The notes under the pieces: generated by a model
The model's input: only the letters and a program-made list of their open reading frames with translations
Database searches by the model: none
What the model was told of the DNA's origin: nothing
Origin: Lamellibrachia columna
Lineage: Eukaryota > Annelida > Polychaeta > Sabellida > Siboglinidae
Assembly (NCBI GenBank): GCA_963662155.1
Contig: OY759263.1
Location: 298,501-362,500, forward strand
DNA: 64,000 nt
Reading direction: 5' to 3'
Shown here: positions 1 through 10,712 of the stretch, in pieces
Numbering within the stretch: the stretch's first letter is position 1
How the letters are laid out: every line of letters begins with the position of its first letter
Program-made: the position numbers and the translations under genes

Positions 1-757
1 ATTTGTACACGCACATGGTGTGTGCTGTAGTCCTCAATTGTACACACACACAGTGTATTCTGTATTCCTCACTTGTTCACCCACACGGTGTGTGCTGTAT
101 TCCTGATTTGTACACCTACACGGTATATGCTTATTACTCACTTGTACACCCACATGATGTGTGCTGTATTCCTCACTTGTACAAACTCACGGTGTATGTT
201 TGTTGTATTCCTCACTTGTGCACCCATACTGTGTATGCTCTATTCCTCTATTGTACACCCACACGGTATGTGGTATATTCCTCACTTCTACACCCACACG
301 GTGTATGTTGTTTTCCTTACTTGTACACCCACACTGTGTATGCTTATTCCTCACTTGTACACCCACATGGTGTGTGCTGTATTCTTCACTTGTACACCCA
401 CACAGTGTATTATGTATTCCTCACTTGTTCATCCATACGGTGTGTGCTGTATTCCTTGTACACCCACACGACACATGTACACCCACACATTGTATACTGT
501 ATTCCTTATTTGTACATCCACACAGTGTATGTTGTATTCCTCTCTAGTATACCCACACGGTGTACGCTTATTCCTCTCTTGTACATCCACACGGTGTATG
601 CTTATTCCTCACTTGTATACCCACACAGTGTGTGCTGTATTCCTCACTTGTACACCCACACGGTGTGTGCTGTATTCCTCAATTGTACACCCACACGGTA
701 TATGGTATTTTCCTCACTTGTACACCCACATGGTATATGCTGTAATTCTCATTTGTC
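1..757. repeat. 35-bp minisatellite, cut by the left window edge
   Basis: About 21 degenerate copies of a unit close to TTCCTCACTTGTACACCCAC followed by ACGGTGTGTGCTGTA. Most copies are 35 bp, but some are shorter and one stretch near 460-490 holds a partial unit. The open frames across this block (up to 273 codons) exist only because the unit lacks stops, and they read through in several frames, so they are not genes. The array begins before base 1 and ends where the sequence turns to unique DNA near 757. Confidence 0.93.
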
Positions 758-984
758 TTTGAACTCAGTGATCGAGCAAGCCGTCAATTCTCTCTTCTTG
801 TATAGTTTGACCCAAATGCAATGACCATGTATAGGCAATTTTTTGCACATGCCACATTCATCCACGCTCAACTCTACTAATAAGATATAATTCAACTGTA
901 AACGTTAACACATTTCCACACTAATACAACATGTATTAGTGGCCAATGTCAATGTTGTTTGTTTTCTTTAGCCTAATGACTAGT

Positions 985-2512
985 GCGAGCGTTTTCCGTC
1001 AAACAGGACCGTCGCAGACTCCCTAAGGACACATAGTCAGCTTCCGTCTAAGAGGACAATGGCAATGGCCCTTGGGACACGTAGACACAATCCGTCTAAA
1101 AGGACGGGGGCAGTGGCTCTAAGGACACGTAGACACATTATGTCTAACATGATGGTGGCAGTGGCTGTAAGGACACGGAGACACATTCCGTCTAACAGGA
1201 TGGTGGCAGTGGCTGTAATGACACGTAGACGCCTTCTGTCTAACAGGATGGTGGCAGTGGCTGTAAGGACACGTAGACACATTCTGTCTAACATGATGGT
1301 GGCAGTGGCTCTAAGGACACGTAGACACATTCTGTCTAACAGGATGGTGGCAGTGGCTGTAAGGACACGTAGACACATTCCGTCTAACATGATGGTGGCA
1401 GTGGCTCTAAGGACACATAGACACATTCTGTCTAACAGGATGGTGGCAGTGACTGTAAGGACACGTAGACACATTCTGTCTAACAGGATGGTGGCAGTTG
1501 CTGTAAGGACACGTAGACACATTCCGTCTAACATGATGGTGGCAGTGGCTCTAAGGACACGTAGACACATTATGTCTAACAGGATGGTGGCAGTGACTGT
1601 AAGGACACGTAGACACATTCTGTCTAACAGGATGGTGGCAGTGGCTGTAAGGACACGTAGACACATTCCGTCTAACATGATGGTGGCAGTGGCTCTAAGG
1701 ACACATAGACACATTCTTTCTAACAGGATGGTGGCAGTGACTGTAAGGACACGTAGACACATTCTGTCTAACAGGATGGTGGCAGTTGCTGTAAGGACAC
1801 GTAGACACATTCCGTCTAACATGATGGTGGCAGTGGCTCTAAGGACACGTAGACACATTATGTCTAACAGGATGGTGGCAGTGACTGTAAGGACACGTAG
1901 ACACATTCTGTCTAACAGGATGGTGGCAGTGGCTGTAAGGACACGTAGACGCCTTCCGTCTAACAGGATGGTGGCAGTGGCTGTAAGGACACGTAGACAC
2001 ATTCTGTCTAACAGGATGGTGGCAGTGGCTGTAAGGACACGTAGACACATTCTGTCTAACATGATGGTGGCAGTGGCTCTAAGGACACGTAGACACATTC
2101 TGTCTAACAGGATGGTGGCAGTGACTGTAAGGACACGTAGACACATTCTGTCTAACAGGATGGTGGCAGTGGCTGTAAGGACACGTAGACACATTCCGTC
2201 TAACATGATGGTGGCAGTGGCTCTAAGGACACGTAGACACATTCTGTCTAACAGGATGGTGGCAGTGACTGTAAGGACACGTAGACACATTCTGTCTAAC
2301 ATGATGGTGGCAGTGGCTGTAAGGACACGTAGACACATTCTGTCTAACAGGATGGTGGCAGTGGCTGTAAGGACACGTATACGCCTTCCGTCTAACAGGA
2401 TGGTGGCAGTGGCTGTAAGGACACGTAGACACATTCCGTCTAACAGGATGGTGGCAGTGGCCCTAGGGACACCTAGACACTTTCCGCCTAGACGGTGGCA
2501 GTGGGAATCGAT
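985..2512. repeat. 48-bp minisatellite with a 288-bp higher-order repeat
   Basis: About 31 copies of a 48-bp unit (GGACACGTAGACACATTCTG then TCTAACAGGATGGTGGCAGT then GGCTGTAA). Copies at both edges are degenerate and the core is homogeneous, as expected for an array that turns over by unequal exchange. Because 48 is a multiple of 3, open frames of more than 500 codons exist on both strands; these are repeat artefacts. Three rare variants (ACACATAG, CAGTTG, ATTATG) each recur at exactly 288 bp, i.e. six units. Confidence 0.96.
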
Positions 2513-2631
2513 GGAACTAACGTTGAGATTGTGCGCAGATGTGTTTTCGTCCGGAATCATTAGACGATAAGTGTCGGTGGCGGATCGACTGATTTAATTC
2601 TCTTGGATGTGTCGAGTTCTCACGGAACTTA

Positions 2632-3075
2632 CCACCTGCTGCAATCTCTCCGTCGTTCACACCAGCTGCAATCTCTCCGTCGTTCACTTCCGCTGCAATC
2701 TCTCCGTCGTTCACTCCAGCTGCAATCTCTCCGTCGTTCACTTCAGCTGCAATCTCTCCGTCGTTCACTCCCGCTGCAATCTCTCCGTCGTTCACTTCCG
2801 CTGCAATCTCTCCGTCGTTCACTCCCGCTGCAATTTCTCCGTCGTTCACTCCCGCTGCAATCTCTCTGTCGTTCACTTCCGCTGCAATCTCTCCGTCGTT
2901 CACTTCAGCTGCAATCTCTCCGTCGTTCACTTCAGCTGCAATCTCTCCGTCGTTCACTCCCGCTGCAATCTCTCCGTCGTTCACTTCCGCTGCAATCTCT
3001 CCGTCGTTCACTCCCGCTGCAATCTCTCCGTCGTTCACTCCCGCTGCAATCTCTCCGTCGTTCACTTCCGTGTAA
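2632..3075. repeat. 27-bp minisatellite
   Basis: About 16 copies of a 27-bp unit (GCTGCAATCTCTCCGTCGTT then CACTYCM). Variation is concentrated at two positions near the TCC/TCA junction. It begins about 120 bp after the 48-bp array with only a short unique spacer. The unit length is a multiple of 3, so nine-residue peptide repeats appear in several frames on both strands; none is supported as a gene. Confidence 0.95.
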
Positions 3076-3390
3076 TGCATTCTTAGTATATTGCTGCGAT
3101 TCGTTTGATTCACATTTCGCTGTATTCCTGTGGCAGCTGAGCGCGTTGCATTACACCCAACGAAAGGGCGAAGAACTGGAAACTAATTGGAATTTGCATT
3201 GACCAATTAAATGCATAAATAACCGAATATAGTCGAATTATTTTGGCATAGACATGCTAGGAGTCGTCAATGTGAGAACTAGTATTGTCAAATCGTTCTA
3301 CACGTAAATGTTGTTGATCCTTTGTAATGCATCAACGTGTCAATCTGGGCCGGATCTAGGATTTGGGAAGAAGGTATTATTTCACAACAT

Positions 3391-4050
3391 ATTATTTGAG
3401 TGACTAGCCACTGAGCGTTAAGTGGTGTTAGATGAACAGCGGCGTGACATATTATATGAGTGACTAGCCACTGTGCGTTAAGTGGTGTTAGATGAACAGC
3501 GGCGTGACATATTATATGAGTGACTAGCCACTGTGCGTTAAGTGGTGTTAGATGAACAGCGGCGTGACATATTATATGAGTGACTAGCCACTGTGCGTTA
3601 AGTGGTGTTAGATGAACAGCGGCGTGACATATTATATGAGTGACTAGCCACTGTGCGTTAAGTGGTGTTAGATGAACAGCGGCGTGACATATGATATGAG
3701 TGACTAGCCACTGTGCGTTAAGTGGTGTTAGATGAACAGCGGCGTGACATATTATTTGAGTGACTAGCCACTGAGCGTTAAGTGGTGTTAGATGAACAGC
3801 GGCGTGACATATTATATGAGTGACTAGCCACTGTGCGTTAAGTGGTGTTAGATGAACAGCGGCGTGACATATTATATGAGTGACTAGCCACTGTGCGTTA
3901 AGTGGTGTTAGATGAACAGCGGCGTGACATATTATATGAGTGACTAGCCACTGTGCGTTAAGTGGTGTTAGATGAACAGCGGCGTGACATATTATATGAG
4001 TGACTAGCCACTGTGCGTTAAGTGGTGTTAGATGAACAGCGGCGTGACAT
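3391..4050. repeat. 60-bp satellite-like array, 11 nearly identical copies
   Basis: Eleven head-to-tail copies of a 60-bp unit beginning ATTATATGAGTGACTAGCCA. Copies differ at only a few bases. Copies 1 and 7 share the same two variants (ATTTGAG and GAGCGTTA), and copy 6 carries ATGATATG. A minus-strand frame of 259 codons crosses the array only because the unit is 20 codons without a stop. Confidence 0.97.
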
Positions 4051-4696
4051 ATTTGTGTTAAAATCATCGAAAGAATTGACTTTAGTCGTTAGATCAGGTA
4101 AATATCAAAATAGTGGATATTCAAAATGGTAAACACCGTATGGGTCAATACTGATTATGGGCATGACCTCCATCCTCTCGCCAATCACATGATAAACTTA
4201 CGAAATTTCACCAAGGAATAATATCGTGATTTTTCAGCATTTTGATCTTCACTTCAATAAATTGAACAAGCATTAACTAATTTAATAGTTTTATTGATGA
4301 TTTAAAAAAAACTACATACAAAAGTTGCACAAACGAGCAAGCATGTTGCGGAGGATACTAGGTAGATTTGGTTTTTCGCAAACTTAATTTGAAATGAGAC
4401 TAGCACAGCGATGTGGCGGGCATCTGGAGCAAAATGTGCACTGTTCAGATGTTCTCTTGTGTATACGAAGTACATCTTTGTCATGTGGAATAACTTCACA
4501 TAACACATGTTCATCAAAAATGGTGGGGTTTGCAAAAAATATATAAAAACGTGGTGTATAATATGTTTTTGATTTGATAATCTTATTAAAACAACATAAT
4601 GAACATACATTGTATGTATATAAAGCATAACAGTCATCATTGATTATAATTCAAAAATATACTTCTGCTGATACAATAAAATAATGTCAGTATTAT
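4051..4696. other. Unique AT-rich spacer
   Basis: Non-repetitive sequence between two minisatellites. A minus-strand frame of 112 codons (4302-4640) has no family features that I recognise. No RNA gene, transposon end or splice-supported exon could be supported here. Confidence 0.5.
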
Positions 4697-5363
4697 TAGC
4701 GGTACTTCCCAGTCACAGGCCACTGGGATTGAAACAGAAATAGGTACTTCCCAGTTACATGCCACTGGGATTGAAATAGAAAAAGGTACTTCCCAGTTAC
4801 ATGCCACTGGGATTGAGACAGAACCAGGTACTTCCCAGTCACAGGCCACTGGGATTGAGACAGAACCAGGTACTTCCCAGTCACAGGCCACGGGGATTGA
4901 AACAGAAACAGGTACTTCCCAGTCACATGCCAGTGGGATTGAAGCAAAACCAGTTACTTCCCAGTCACATGCCACTGGGATTGAAACAGAACCAGGTACT
5001 TCCCAGTAACATGCTACTGGAATTGAGATATAACCAGGTACTTCCTAATCACATGCCACTGGGATTGATACAGAACCAGGTACTTCCCAGTCACATGCCA
5101 CTAGGATTGAAACAGAACCAGGTTCTTCCCAGTCACATGCCACTGGGATTTAAACAGAACCAGGTACTTCCCAGTCACATGCCACTGGGATTGATACAGA
5201 ACCAGGTACTTCCTATTCACATGCCACTGGGATTGATACATAAATAAATACTTCCCAGTCACATGCCACTTGGATTGATACAGAACCAGGTACTTCCTAT
5301 TCACATGCCACTGGGATTGATACATAAATACATACTTCCCAATCACATGCCACTGGGAATGGA
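4697..5363. repeat. 42-bp minisatellite with a hairpin in each unit
   Basis: About 16 copies of a 42-bp unit (GGTACTTCCCAGTCACATGC then CACTGGGATTGAAACAGAAC then CA). Most units contain TCCCAGT, an 8-nt spacer and ACTGGGA, a perfect 7-bp inverted repeat. Several copies that deviate elsewhere keep CCCAGT and ACTGGG. Open frames on both strands come from the 14-codon unit and are not genes. Confidence 0.95.
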
Positions 5364-6010
5364 ACAGTATTGATCAGGAAAAGGCACTAAGGTTGCATGG
5401 AAAACATATTGATTTTGACAACACAAAGACACACGCAATATTGGAAAATTAGCACAGGCAAATTTAGCTTTATATAAATACCACTGAGTGTCAGACAGTC
5501 CTAGTAACCCAGGGAAACGTTGGGGAAAAAGAAGGGAGGGAAGTCGTTAACCTGTTATTTCATTTTGAGAAAGTAAAAAGGGAAGGGAAACCGCTCACCT
5601 CTTATATCCCGTTGGGAAATGTAAAGAAAGGAAGACATTCCGTTTTTGAAATGCTAAAGAATGGAAGAGACCCTGCTTACCTGTCGTGCCGCCGGACGTG
5701 ATGAGTGTACACAAGGCACAAACAGCCGCAGCAACACCAGCGTCAACCCTCGGCGACATTCCAACGGTAGGTGGGCTGAGTCGTCACCAACTGTATGAGT
5801 GCTAGGTCTTCCCAATTGTCTGTGGCCTGAGTCGTCAGTTGCGCGTGAAGCCACTGTCTTACACAGACCGAGTGAATTCTCTTGCGGCCTCACTCCTAGT
5901 GGCTTCCACCTTACTCAACGTATCGATCATAATTTATGTTCGCTTTAGAAAAAAAATCAGATATCACACCGGAGTCGATAAACCTGCTCGAGAATAGGTC
6001 TGCTCCAGTA
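5364..6010. other. Spacer with possible degenerate ~60-bp repeat
   Basis: Mostly unique sequence. Between about 5525 and 5690 three loosely similar blocks occur (GGGAAGTCGTTAACCTG, GGGAAACCGCTCACCTC, AGAGACCCTGCTTACCTG), which may be an old ~60-bp tandem repeat. A 79-codon minus frame at 5654-5893 matches no family I know. Confidence 0.4.
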
Positions 6011-6165
6011 GTCACAGAGGTGGTGACGTCTGTTGTTGTCACAGAGGTGTTGACGTCTGCTATAGTCACAGAGGTGGTGACGTCTGTTGTTGTCACAGAG
6101 GTGTTGACGTCTGCTATAGTCACAGAGGTGGTGACATCTGCTGTTGTCACAGAGGCGGTTACTTT
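6011..6165. repeat. 27-bp repeat with a 54-bp alternating period
   Basis: Six copies of a 27-bp unit (GTCACAGAGGTGGTGACGTC then TGTTGTT), starting at 6011, 6038, 6065 and so on. Alternate copies share variants, giving a 54-bp period. Each unit holds GTCAC and GTGAC as an inverted pair plus TGACGTC, a CRE-like octamer half. The 98-codon plus frame across it is a repeat effect. Confidence 0.9.
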
Positions 6166-6313
6166 AGTCACCGACGACACACTTAATGTCACACGCTCTT
6201 TGTACAATTCTCGACAACTCACTATTGTGTGAATCGTTAATTCAACCAATTCAACTTCGTCAATACATATTGATCTATATGAAGACTCTATTCGACATAA
6301 CCCAGTGTACGTT

Positions 6314-6412
6314 GTGTTGACCACTGGTCCAGCCTAATCGCACCCCGCGTTGACTAGTCGTCCAGTCCAGACACACTCTGCGTTGACCAGTCGTCCGGCC
6401 TCCACGCACCGT
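6314..6412. repeat. 33-bp repeat, three degenerate copies
   Basis: Copies start at 6314, 6347 and 6380, each opening with GYGTTGACYA and containing a TCGTCCRG or TGGTCCAG block. Divergence between copies is high compared with the other arrays, so this is an older or inactive duplication. Confidence 0.8.
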
Positions 6413-6689
6413 CTTCCACAGTTCGCGCACCAGCTGGTGGTCCGTCCGCACACCGCTCTGTCGGCCCGTGCACTGAACAGCGTACGACTTGCCGCGAGCT
6501 GTTGGCAGCCCGCGACGTCAGTGCGGGTGTAGCTGTGTTGGTCAGCGGCAATGGTTGGCTGTGGCGTGGCGACGATTTTTATACTGACCACGCACACTGC
6601 CACATTGATCTCTCAGAGGATCGGCTGGCGTGAGGGTTCTGCCTTGTACTCTAGGCTTTAATATCTTTAGTAGAACCGCCAGTAAGACT

Positions 6690-8410
6690 GGTTTACCAGG
6701 TTATTCTTCAGCAACTGTTTGTCAGTGTATGGTGCCGAGACCTGCATTTTGCTTTGTTTCTCTCAATATTACAGAGAAGTATATCCCGAAAAGAGTTGGG
6801 GCCAGAACACAGCCTTGCTTCACACCATTTACAATGGGAAAGGGTCCTGATATCATTCCATCGACTTGGGCAGTTCCTTGCATATTTTCGTGCAATCATT
6901 TCATAAGATCAAGTAAGATAGGAGGACATCCAACTTTCTTGAGAATATTGAAGAGTGCTTCTAGATTCACGTTGTCGAAAGCTTTTGTGAGATCCACAAA
7001 GGCCACGTGGAGTGGCATATGTTGCTTCCTTGTTTTGTGAGAATCACAAAGGCTACGTGGAGTGGCATCTGTTGCTCCCTTGTTTTGTGAGATCCACAAA
7101 GGCCACGTGGAGTGGCATATGTTGCTCCCTTGTTTTGTGAGATCCACAAAGGCCACGTGGAGTGGCATATGTTGCTCCGTTGTTTTGTGAGATCCACAAA
7201 GACCACGTGGAGTGGCATCAGTTGCTCTCTTGTTTTGTGATATCCAGAAAGGCCACGTGGAGTGGCATATGTTGCTTCCTTGTTTTGTGAGAATCACAAA
7301 GGCCACGTGGAGTGGCATCTGTTGCTCCGTTGTTTTGTGAGATCCACAAAGACCACGTGGAGTGGCATCAGTTGCTCTCTTGTTTTGTGATATCCAGAAA
7401 GGCCACGTGGAGTGGCATCTGTTGCTTCCTTGTTTTGTGAGAATCACAAAGGCCACGTGGAGTGGCATATGTTGCTCCCTTGTTTTGTGAGATCCACAAA
7501 GGCCACGTGGAGTGGCATCTGTTGCTCCCTTGTTTTGTGAGATCCACAAAGACCACGTGGAGTGGCATCAGTTGCTCTCTTGTTTTGTGATATCCAGAAA
7601 GGCCACGTGGAGTGGCATCTGTTGCTCCGTTGCTTGTTCTTGTAGTTGCTACACACAGAAAATCATGTCTACAGTTCCTCTGCCTGAGCGGAAACCACAC
7701 TGTGAGTCAGGGTACACTGTTTCGGCCAGTGTGCCAATACGTGAAAATATTTTCCCTACAACACTTAGAAGAAATATTCCTCTGTAGTGATTACAGTCAC
7801 TTCTGTTGCCCTTGTTTTTGTACAGAGTTATTCTATTTGCGCCCCTCATTTCCTGTGGGACTGTGCATTCTCGCCAACACTGTAGAGTGGTGATAACAAT
7901 ACTTGTCTGCCAACCTTGGTCAGGTCTACAAGAATCGCATCTCTGCCCGAGGTTTTGTTATTTGACAGTCTGGCGACAACTGCCTCCATCTCTATGAACT
8001 CTGGTTCATCGTCGAGTTCTTCCATAATCTCCACGGATGACACTTTGTTAATTACAGTCGCAGTGCAGGGTCTTTCCGTGCCGTAAAAATCGAAGAAGTT
8101 TTCAATCCATCGATTCATTTGGTCAGCTCTTTTTGTTAGTGTGACGCCATCTTTCGATCTGATAGGCGCTGTTTTCTTTACTGTGGGGCCTATAGCTGTT
8201 GTCATGCCTGCATACATACTTTTCAAGTTCGCAGTTGTTGGCGCTGTCTCTATATCCTCACTTAGGCCAACATAGTATTGATTAAGTGTTTGTCTGGCAG
8301 GTCTTTGAGCTAGACTGCGAGACTCGCTGTAGCGAGCACTGGTTTTCACATTTGGCATGCTTTTGAATTCCAAAAGCGCCTTACGTTTTGCTTCAATCGC
8401 CGGTTTCATA
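6690..8410 (-). pseudogene. LINE A reverse transcriptase domain, interrupted by a 50-bp array
   Basis: The minus frame 8409-7846 carries the linker and the N-terminal RT region (LSNNKTSGRDAI, equivalent to the KxPGxDxI motif). The frame 7849-7649 continues with KNKGNRSDCNHYRGI and QCGFRSGRGTVDMIFCV. A stop (TAG) follows FCV, then QLQEQ and the motif A region HVAFVDLTKAFD. At this point 13 copies of a 50-bp unit intervene. After the array come AFDNVNLEALFNIL and GVKQGCVLAPTLF (motif B). No motif C (xxDD) was found before the sequence degrades. Stops and shifts show it is a relic. Confidence 0.88.
6983..7632. repeat. 50-bp minisatellite inside LINE A RT motif A
   Basis: Thirteen copies of a 50-bp unit; on the plus strand it reads TTGTTTTGTGAGATCCACAA then AGGCCACGTGGAGTGGCATM then TGTTGCTCCC. 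On the minus strand the unit is exactly the LINE segment that encodes EQQMPLHVAFVDLTK. The last unit on the minus strand runs straight on into AFDNVN, so the seed is the RT motif A region itself. Because 50 is not a multiple of 3, successive copies fall in different frames. Two variants (GACCACGTGG and GATATCCAG) recur together, which suggests multi-unit duplications. Confidence 0.95.
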
Positions 8411-8554
8411 GTATCAAGACTAGTTTCAAGTCTGGGTTGCGATGAGAGCTTACGCCAAAGGTGTCCAAGGCTGATTGATGAATGGTTTGTTTGAGAAGTT
8501 GCCGGTACTCATTTGCTTTCCCGTTTTCTTCTAATTGACCAACTCGGTGTTTCA

Positions 8555-8666
8555 GGGTTGTGTTTCAGGGTTGTGTTTCAGGGTTGTGTTTCAAGGTTGT
8601 GTTTCAGGGTTGTGTTTCAGGGTTGTGTTTCAGGGTTGTGTTTCAGGGTTGTGTTTCAGGGTTGTG
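8555..8666. repeat. 13-bp minisatellite inside LINE A
   Basis: Nearly nine copies of GGGTTGTGTTTCA, at 8555, 8568, 8581 and so on, with one AGG variant at 8594. It sits between the endonuclease and RT regions of LINE A, in the linker, and disrupts the frame. Confidence 0.95.
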
Positions 8667-8699
8667 TTGTAGTCCGCAGTAAATTGTCGAATACAAATA

Positions 8700-9430
8700 T
8701 TGGCTATATCAACTCTGGCTTGCCCATGTTACTTTCCTCGATGGTGGAATTTCCATTCATATTGCGACGCCTAATGAGAACGAGGTCTAGATGATGCCAT
8801 GTTTTGCATCTAGGATGCCTTGAGGAAACCTTGTGGTGGTCTCTGCACTGTGTGTAGGTCTTAGCGACACAGAGTTGGAATTTAGCACTCAGCTCTAGGA
8901 AATGCTGTCCGTTGTAATTTATTTTCCCAATGCCGAAAGTACCTATAGTGTCCGGCCAGGATTCTCTGTCATTGCCCACGCGAGCATTGAATTTCCCAAG
9001 TAGAATTAGCTTGTCTGATTTGGGCACATACTCAACTACTTGTGCAAGTGCTGCATAGAAGAGATCTTTGACTTCTGGTTGAGCTAGCAATAATAATCGT
9101 GGCGTGACCTTTCTCCAGAGAGATGTGCGCTGTCATAATAAGATCAGATATTGCATGTGGTCCCTCTAGCGTGCTGCATAAGGTGTTCTTCACAACAAGT
9201 CCAACGCCGTGTTGACGTTTGGAGCCAGCTGGTTTCCCTGATCAGTATATCGTATACTCAAGTTCTCTAATGGCGCCTTTCTCAAGTCGTTTTTTTGAAG
9301 TGCTGCAATATCAACTGGACTTTTGGCCAGTTCACGGTCGACGCCAGCACTTTTTCTGGAATCGTTAATCAAATCATAGTCCGGGGACATGCGAGGGGTC
9401 ATAGTCCAAACATTCCACGTGCCAAGGCAC
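8700..9430 (-). pseudogene. LINE A AP-endonuclease domain, frameshifted
   Basis: Two minus-strand frames together span the domain. The first (9402-9190) holds an N-terminal block with RELAKSPVDIAAL, which in this family precedes the first catalytic region. The second (9090-8704) has LILLGKFNARVGNDRESW, the family's GDFNARVG motif with the aspartate position read as lysine, followed by HLDLVLIRRRN. The domain would nick target DNA for target-primed reverse transcription. The frame change near 9190-9090 and the altered GDFN motif make activity very unlikely. Confidence 0.85.
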
Positions 9431-10286
9431 AGTTTTTGTTAAATCTTTGCAGTAGGTGTGTGGGTTGCAGTCTGATAATATATCTGCACACCCAGGCAGA
9501 CATATACATACTGTGGCGGGTCAGATCCTTATTGTTCGGGGGCTGCCAAGTTAGGAGCGGGCGGATACTGAACATGAGACAAACGTCTCTCCCACTGTCG
9601 GAGGTGGTCCCTGGCGTCAGGCTCTACGCCAATCGAACGGTTGACTTAGAACCGGTATCTACCATTTCCCGTGTTGTTTTTTGTCCTGTGTATCATGGAC
9701 AAGCAGAGTGTTCTCTCCGTCAAAAGATGATGCAGTTAATGCCAGGGCAGTATGAAAGCGTTCCTGGTTTGCCCTTATGACTCGATGGTATGAGATTTAC
9801 TTCTCTCGACCGATTCTGCTGTGCTCTGGAGGAAAGTCATGTCTGTTACGTCCAGCAACAGGTGGGTTGCAGCCTTTGGGTAAAATCCTGCTCGCAAGGC
9901 AGCGGGTTGCTAGTTGCCTATAGCTGGGACGTGGGTTAGTGACAGCAGCAGAGCATGTCCACACACCGGTGGGTCGTCACACTGCACCTCTGGAGCCCTA
10001 TGCTGCTCCGAGATCCCTCGTCTAATTAGCCTTGTGCCTCACGGTGACCAATATCCGTTAGTTACCTCGGGGAGGTTATGACGAGAGCCTTGACTTAGGA
10101 AAGGCTGTTGCCCTGGCAGACAAAGCTTACACACACGCTGCTTTTCGTTTCGCTGAAGCTAGCCAACGATGGAAGCTGAAAACAGACGTGACAAGCACAA
10201 CTACTCGCTTCCACACTTAACGCGTCACTGAAACCTGCACTGCAATTTCTTATTAATGTTAATTAATCTATATCTACAAAGCGAAG
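9431..10286. other. Sequence upstream of LINE A, possible 5' UTR
   Basis: About 850 bp without a recognisable coding region. A 161-codon plus frame (9295-9780) overlaps the antisense of the LINE A start and has no known family features. The position directly 5' of the LINE on its own strand makes a 5' UTR plausible, but no promoter motif or target-site duplication was seen. Confidence 0.35.
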
Positions 10287-10344
10287 TGCCCTGATGCCCT
10301 GATGCCCTGATGCCCTGATGCCATGATGCCATGATGCCATGATG
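10287..10344. repeat. 8-bp repeat leading into the CCCG tract
   Basis: About seven copies of TGCCCTGA / TGCCATGA. It directly abuts the CCCG array, and its TGCCC portion contains the GCCC core from which the tetranucleotide tract may have grown. Confidence 0.9.
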
Positions 10345-10712
10345 CCCGCCCGCCCGCCCGCCCGCCCGCCCGCCCGCCCGCCCGCCCGCCCGCCCGCCCG
10401 CCCGCCCGCCCGCCCGCCCGCCCGCCCGCCCGCCCGCCCGCCCGCCCGCCCGCCCGCCCGCCCGCCCGCCCGCCCGCCCGCCCGCCCGCCCGCCCGCCCG
10501 CCCGCCCGCCCGCCCGCCCGCCCGCCCGCCCGCCCGCCCGCCCGCCCGCCCGCCCGCCCGCCCGCCCGCCCGCCCGCCCGCCCGCCCGCCCGCCCGCCCG
10601 CCCGCCCGCCCGCCCGCCCGCCCGCCCGCCCGCCCGCCCGCCCGCCCGCCCGCCCGCCCGCCCGCCCGCCCGCCCGCCCGCCCGCCCGCCCGCCCGCCCG
10701 CCCGCCCGCCCG
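10345..10712. repeat. (CCCG)92, perfect tetranucleotide tract
   Basis: An uninterrupted 368-bp run of CCCG, pure C+G, with 92 perfect copies. The minus strand reads (CGGG)n and has every feature of a G-quadruplex-forming sequence; the plus strand could form i-motifs. Proline-alanine-arginine and glycine-arginine-alanine frames through it are artefacts. A tract this pure may have been collapsed or mis-sized in assembly. Confidence 0.97.

Larger units (their letters stand above)
6690..9430 (-). mobile_element. LINE A: non-LTR retrotransposon, decayed, minus strand
   Basis: Read on the minus strand from about 9430 to 6690, this contains in order a GTWNV start-like block, an AP-endonuclease domain, a linker, and an RT domain up to the KQGCVLAPTLF block. 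The order and motifs match non-LTR retrotransposons with an AP endonuclease (Jockey/CR1/Nimb group; exact clade not resolved). The frame is broken many times, so it is dead. Two tandem arrays lie inside it, at 6983-7632 and 8555-8666. The 3' end of the ORF is missing or unrecognisable beyond about 6690. Upstream sequence to about 10280 might be its 5' UTR. Confidence 0.9.

Noticed and set aside
1037..2570. Two overlapping frames of more than 500 codons, one per strand
   Set aside because: Both are created by a stop-free 48-bp repeat; there is no unique N- or C-terminal domain and no splice or promoter evidence.
6011..6165. Cluster of CRE-type regulatory sites (TGACGTC)
   Set aside because: The motif recurs because it is part of a tandem unit; no adjacent gene or promoter supports regulation.
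6630..7040. 136-codon plus-strand ORF
   Set aside because: It is antisense to the LINE A RT domain; the minus strand carries the conserved motifs.
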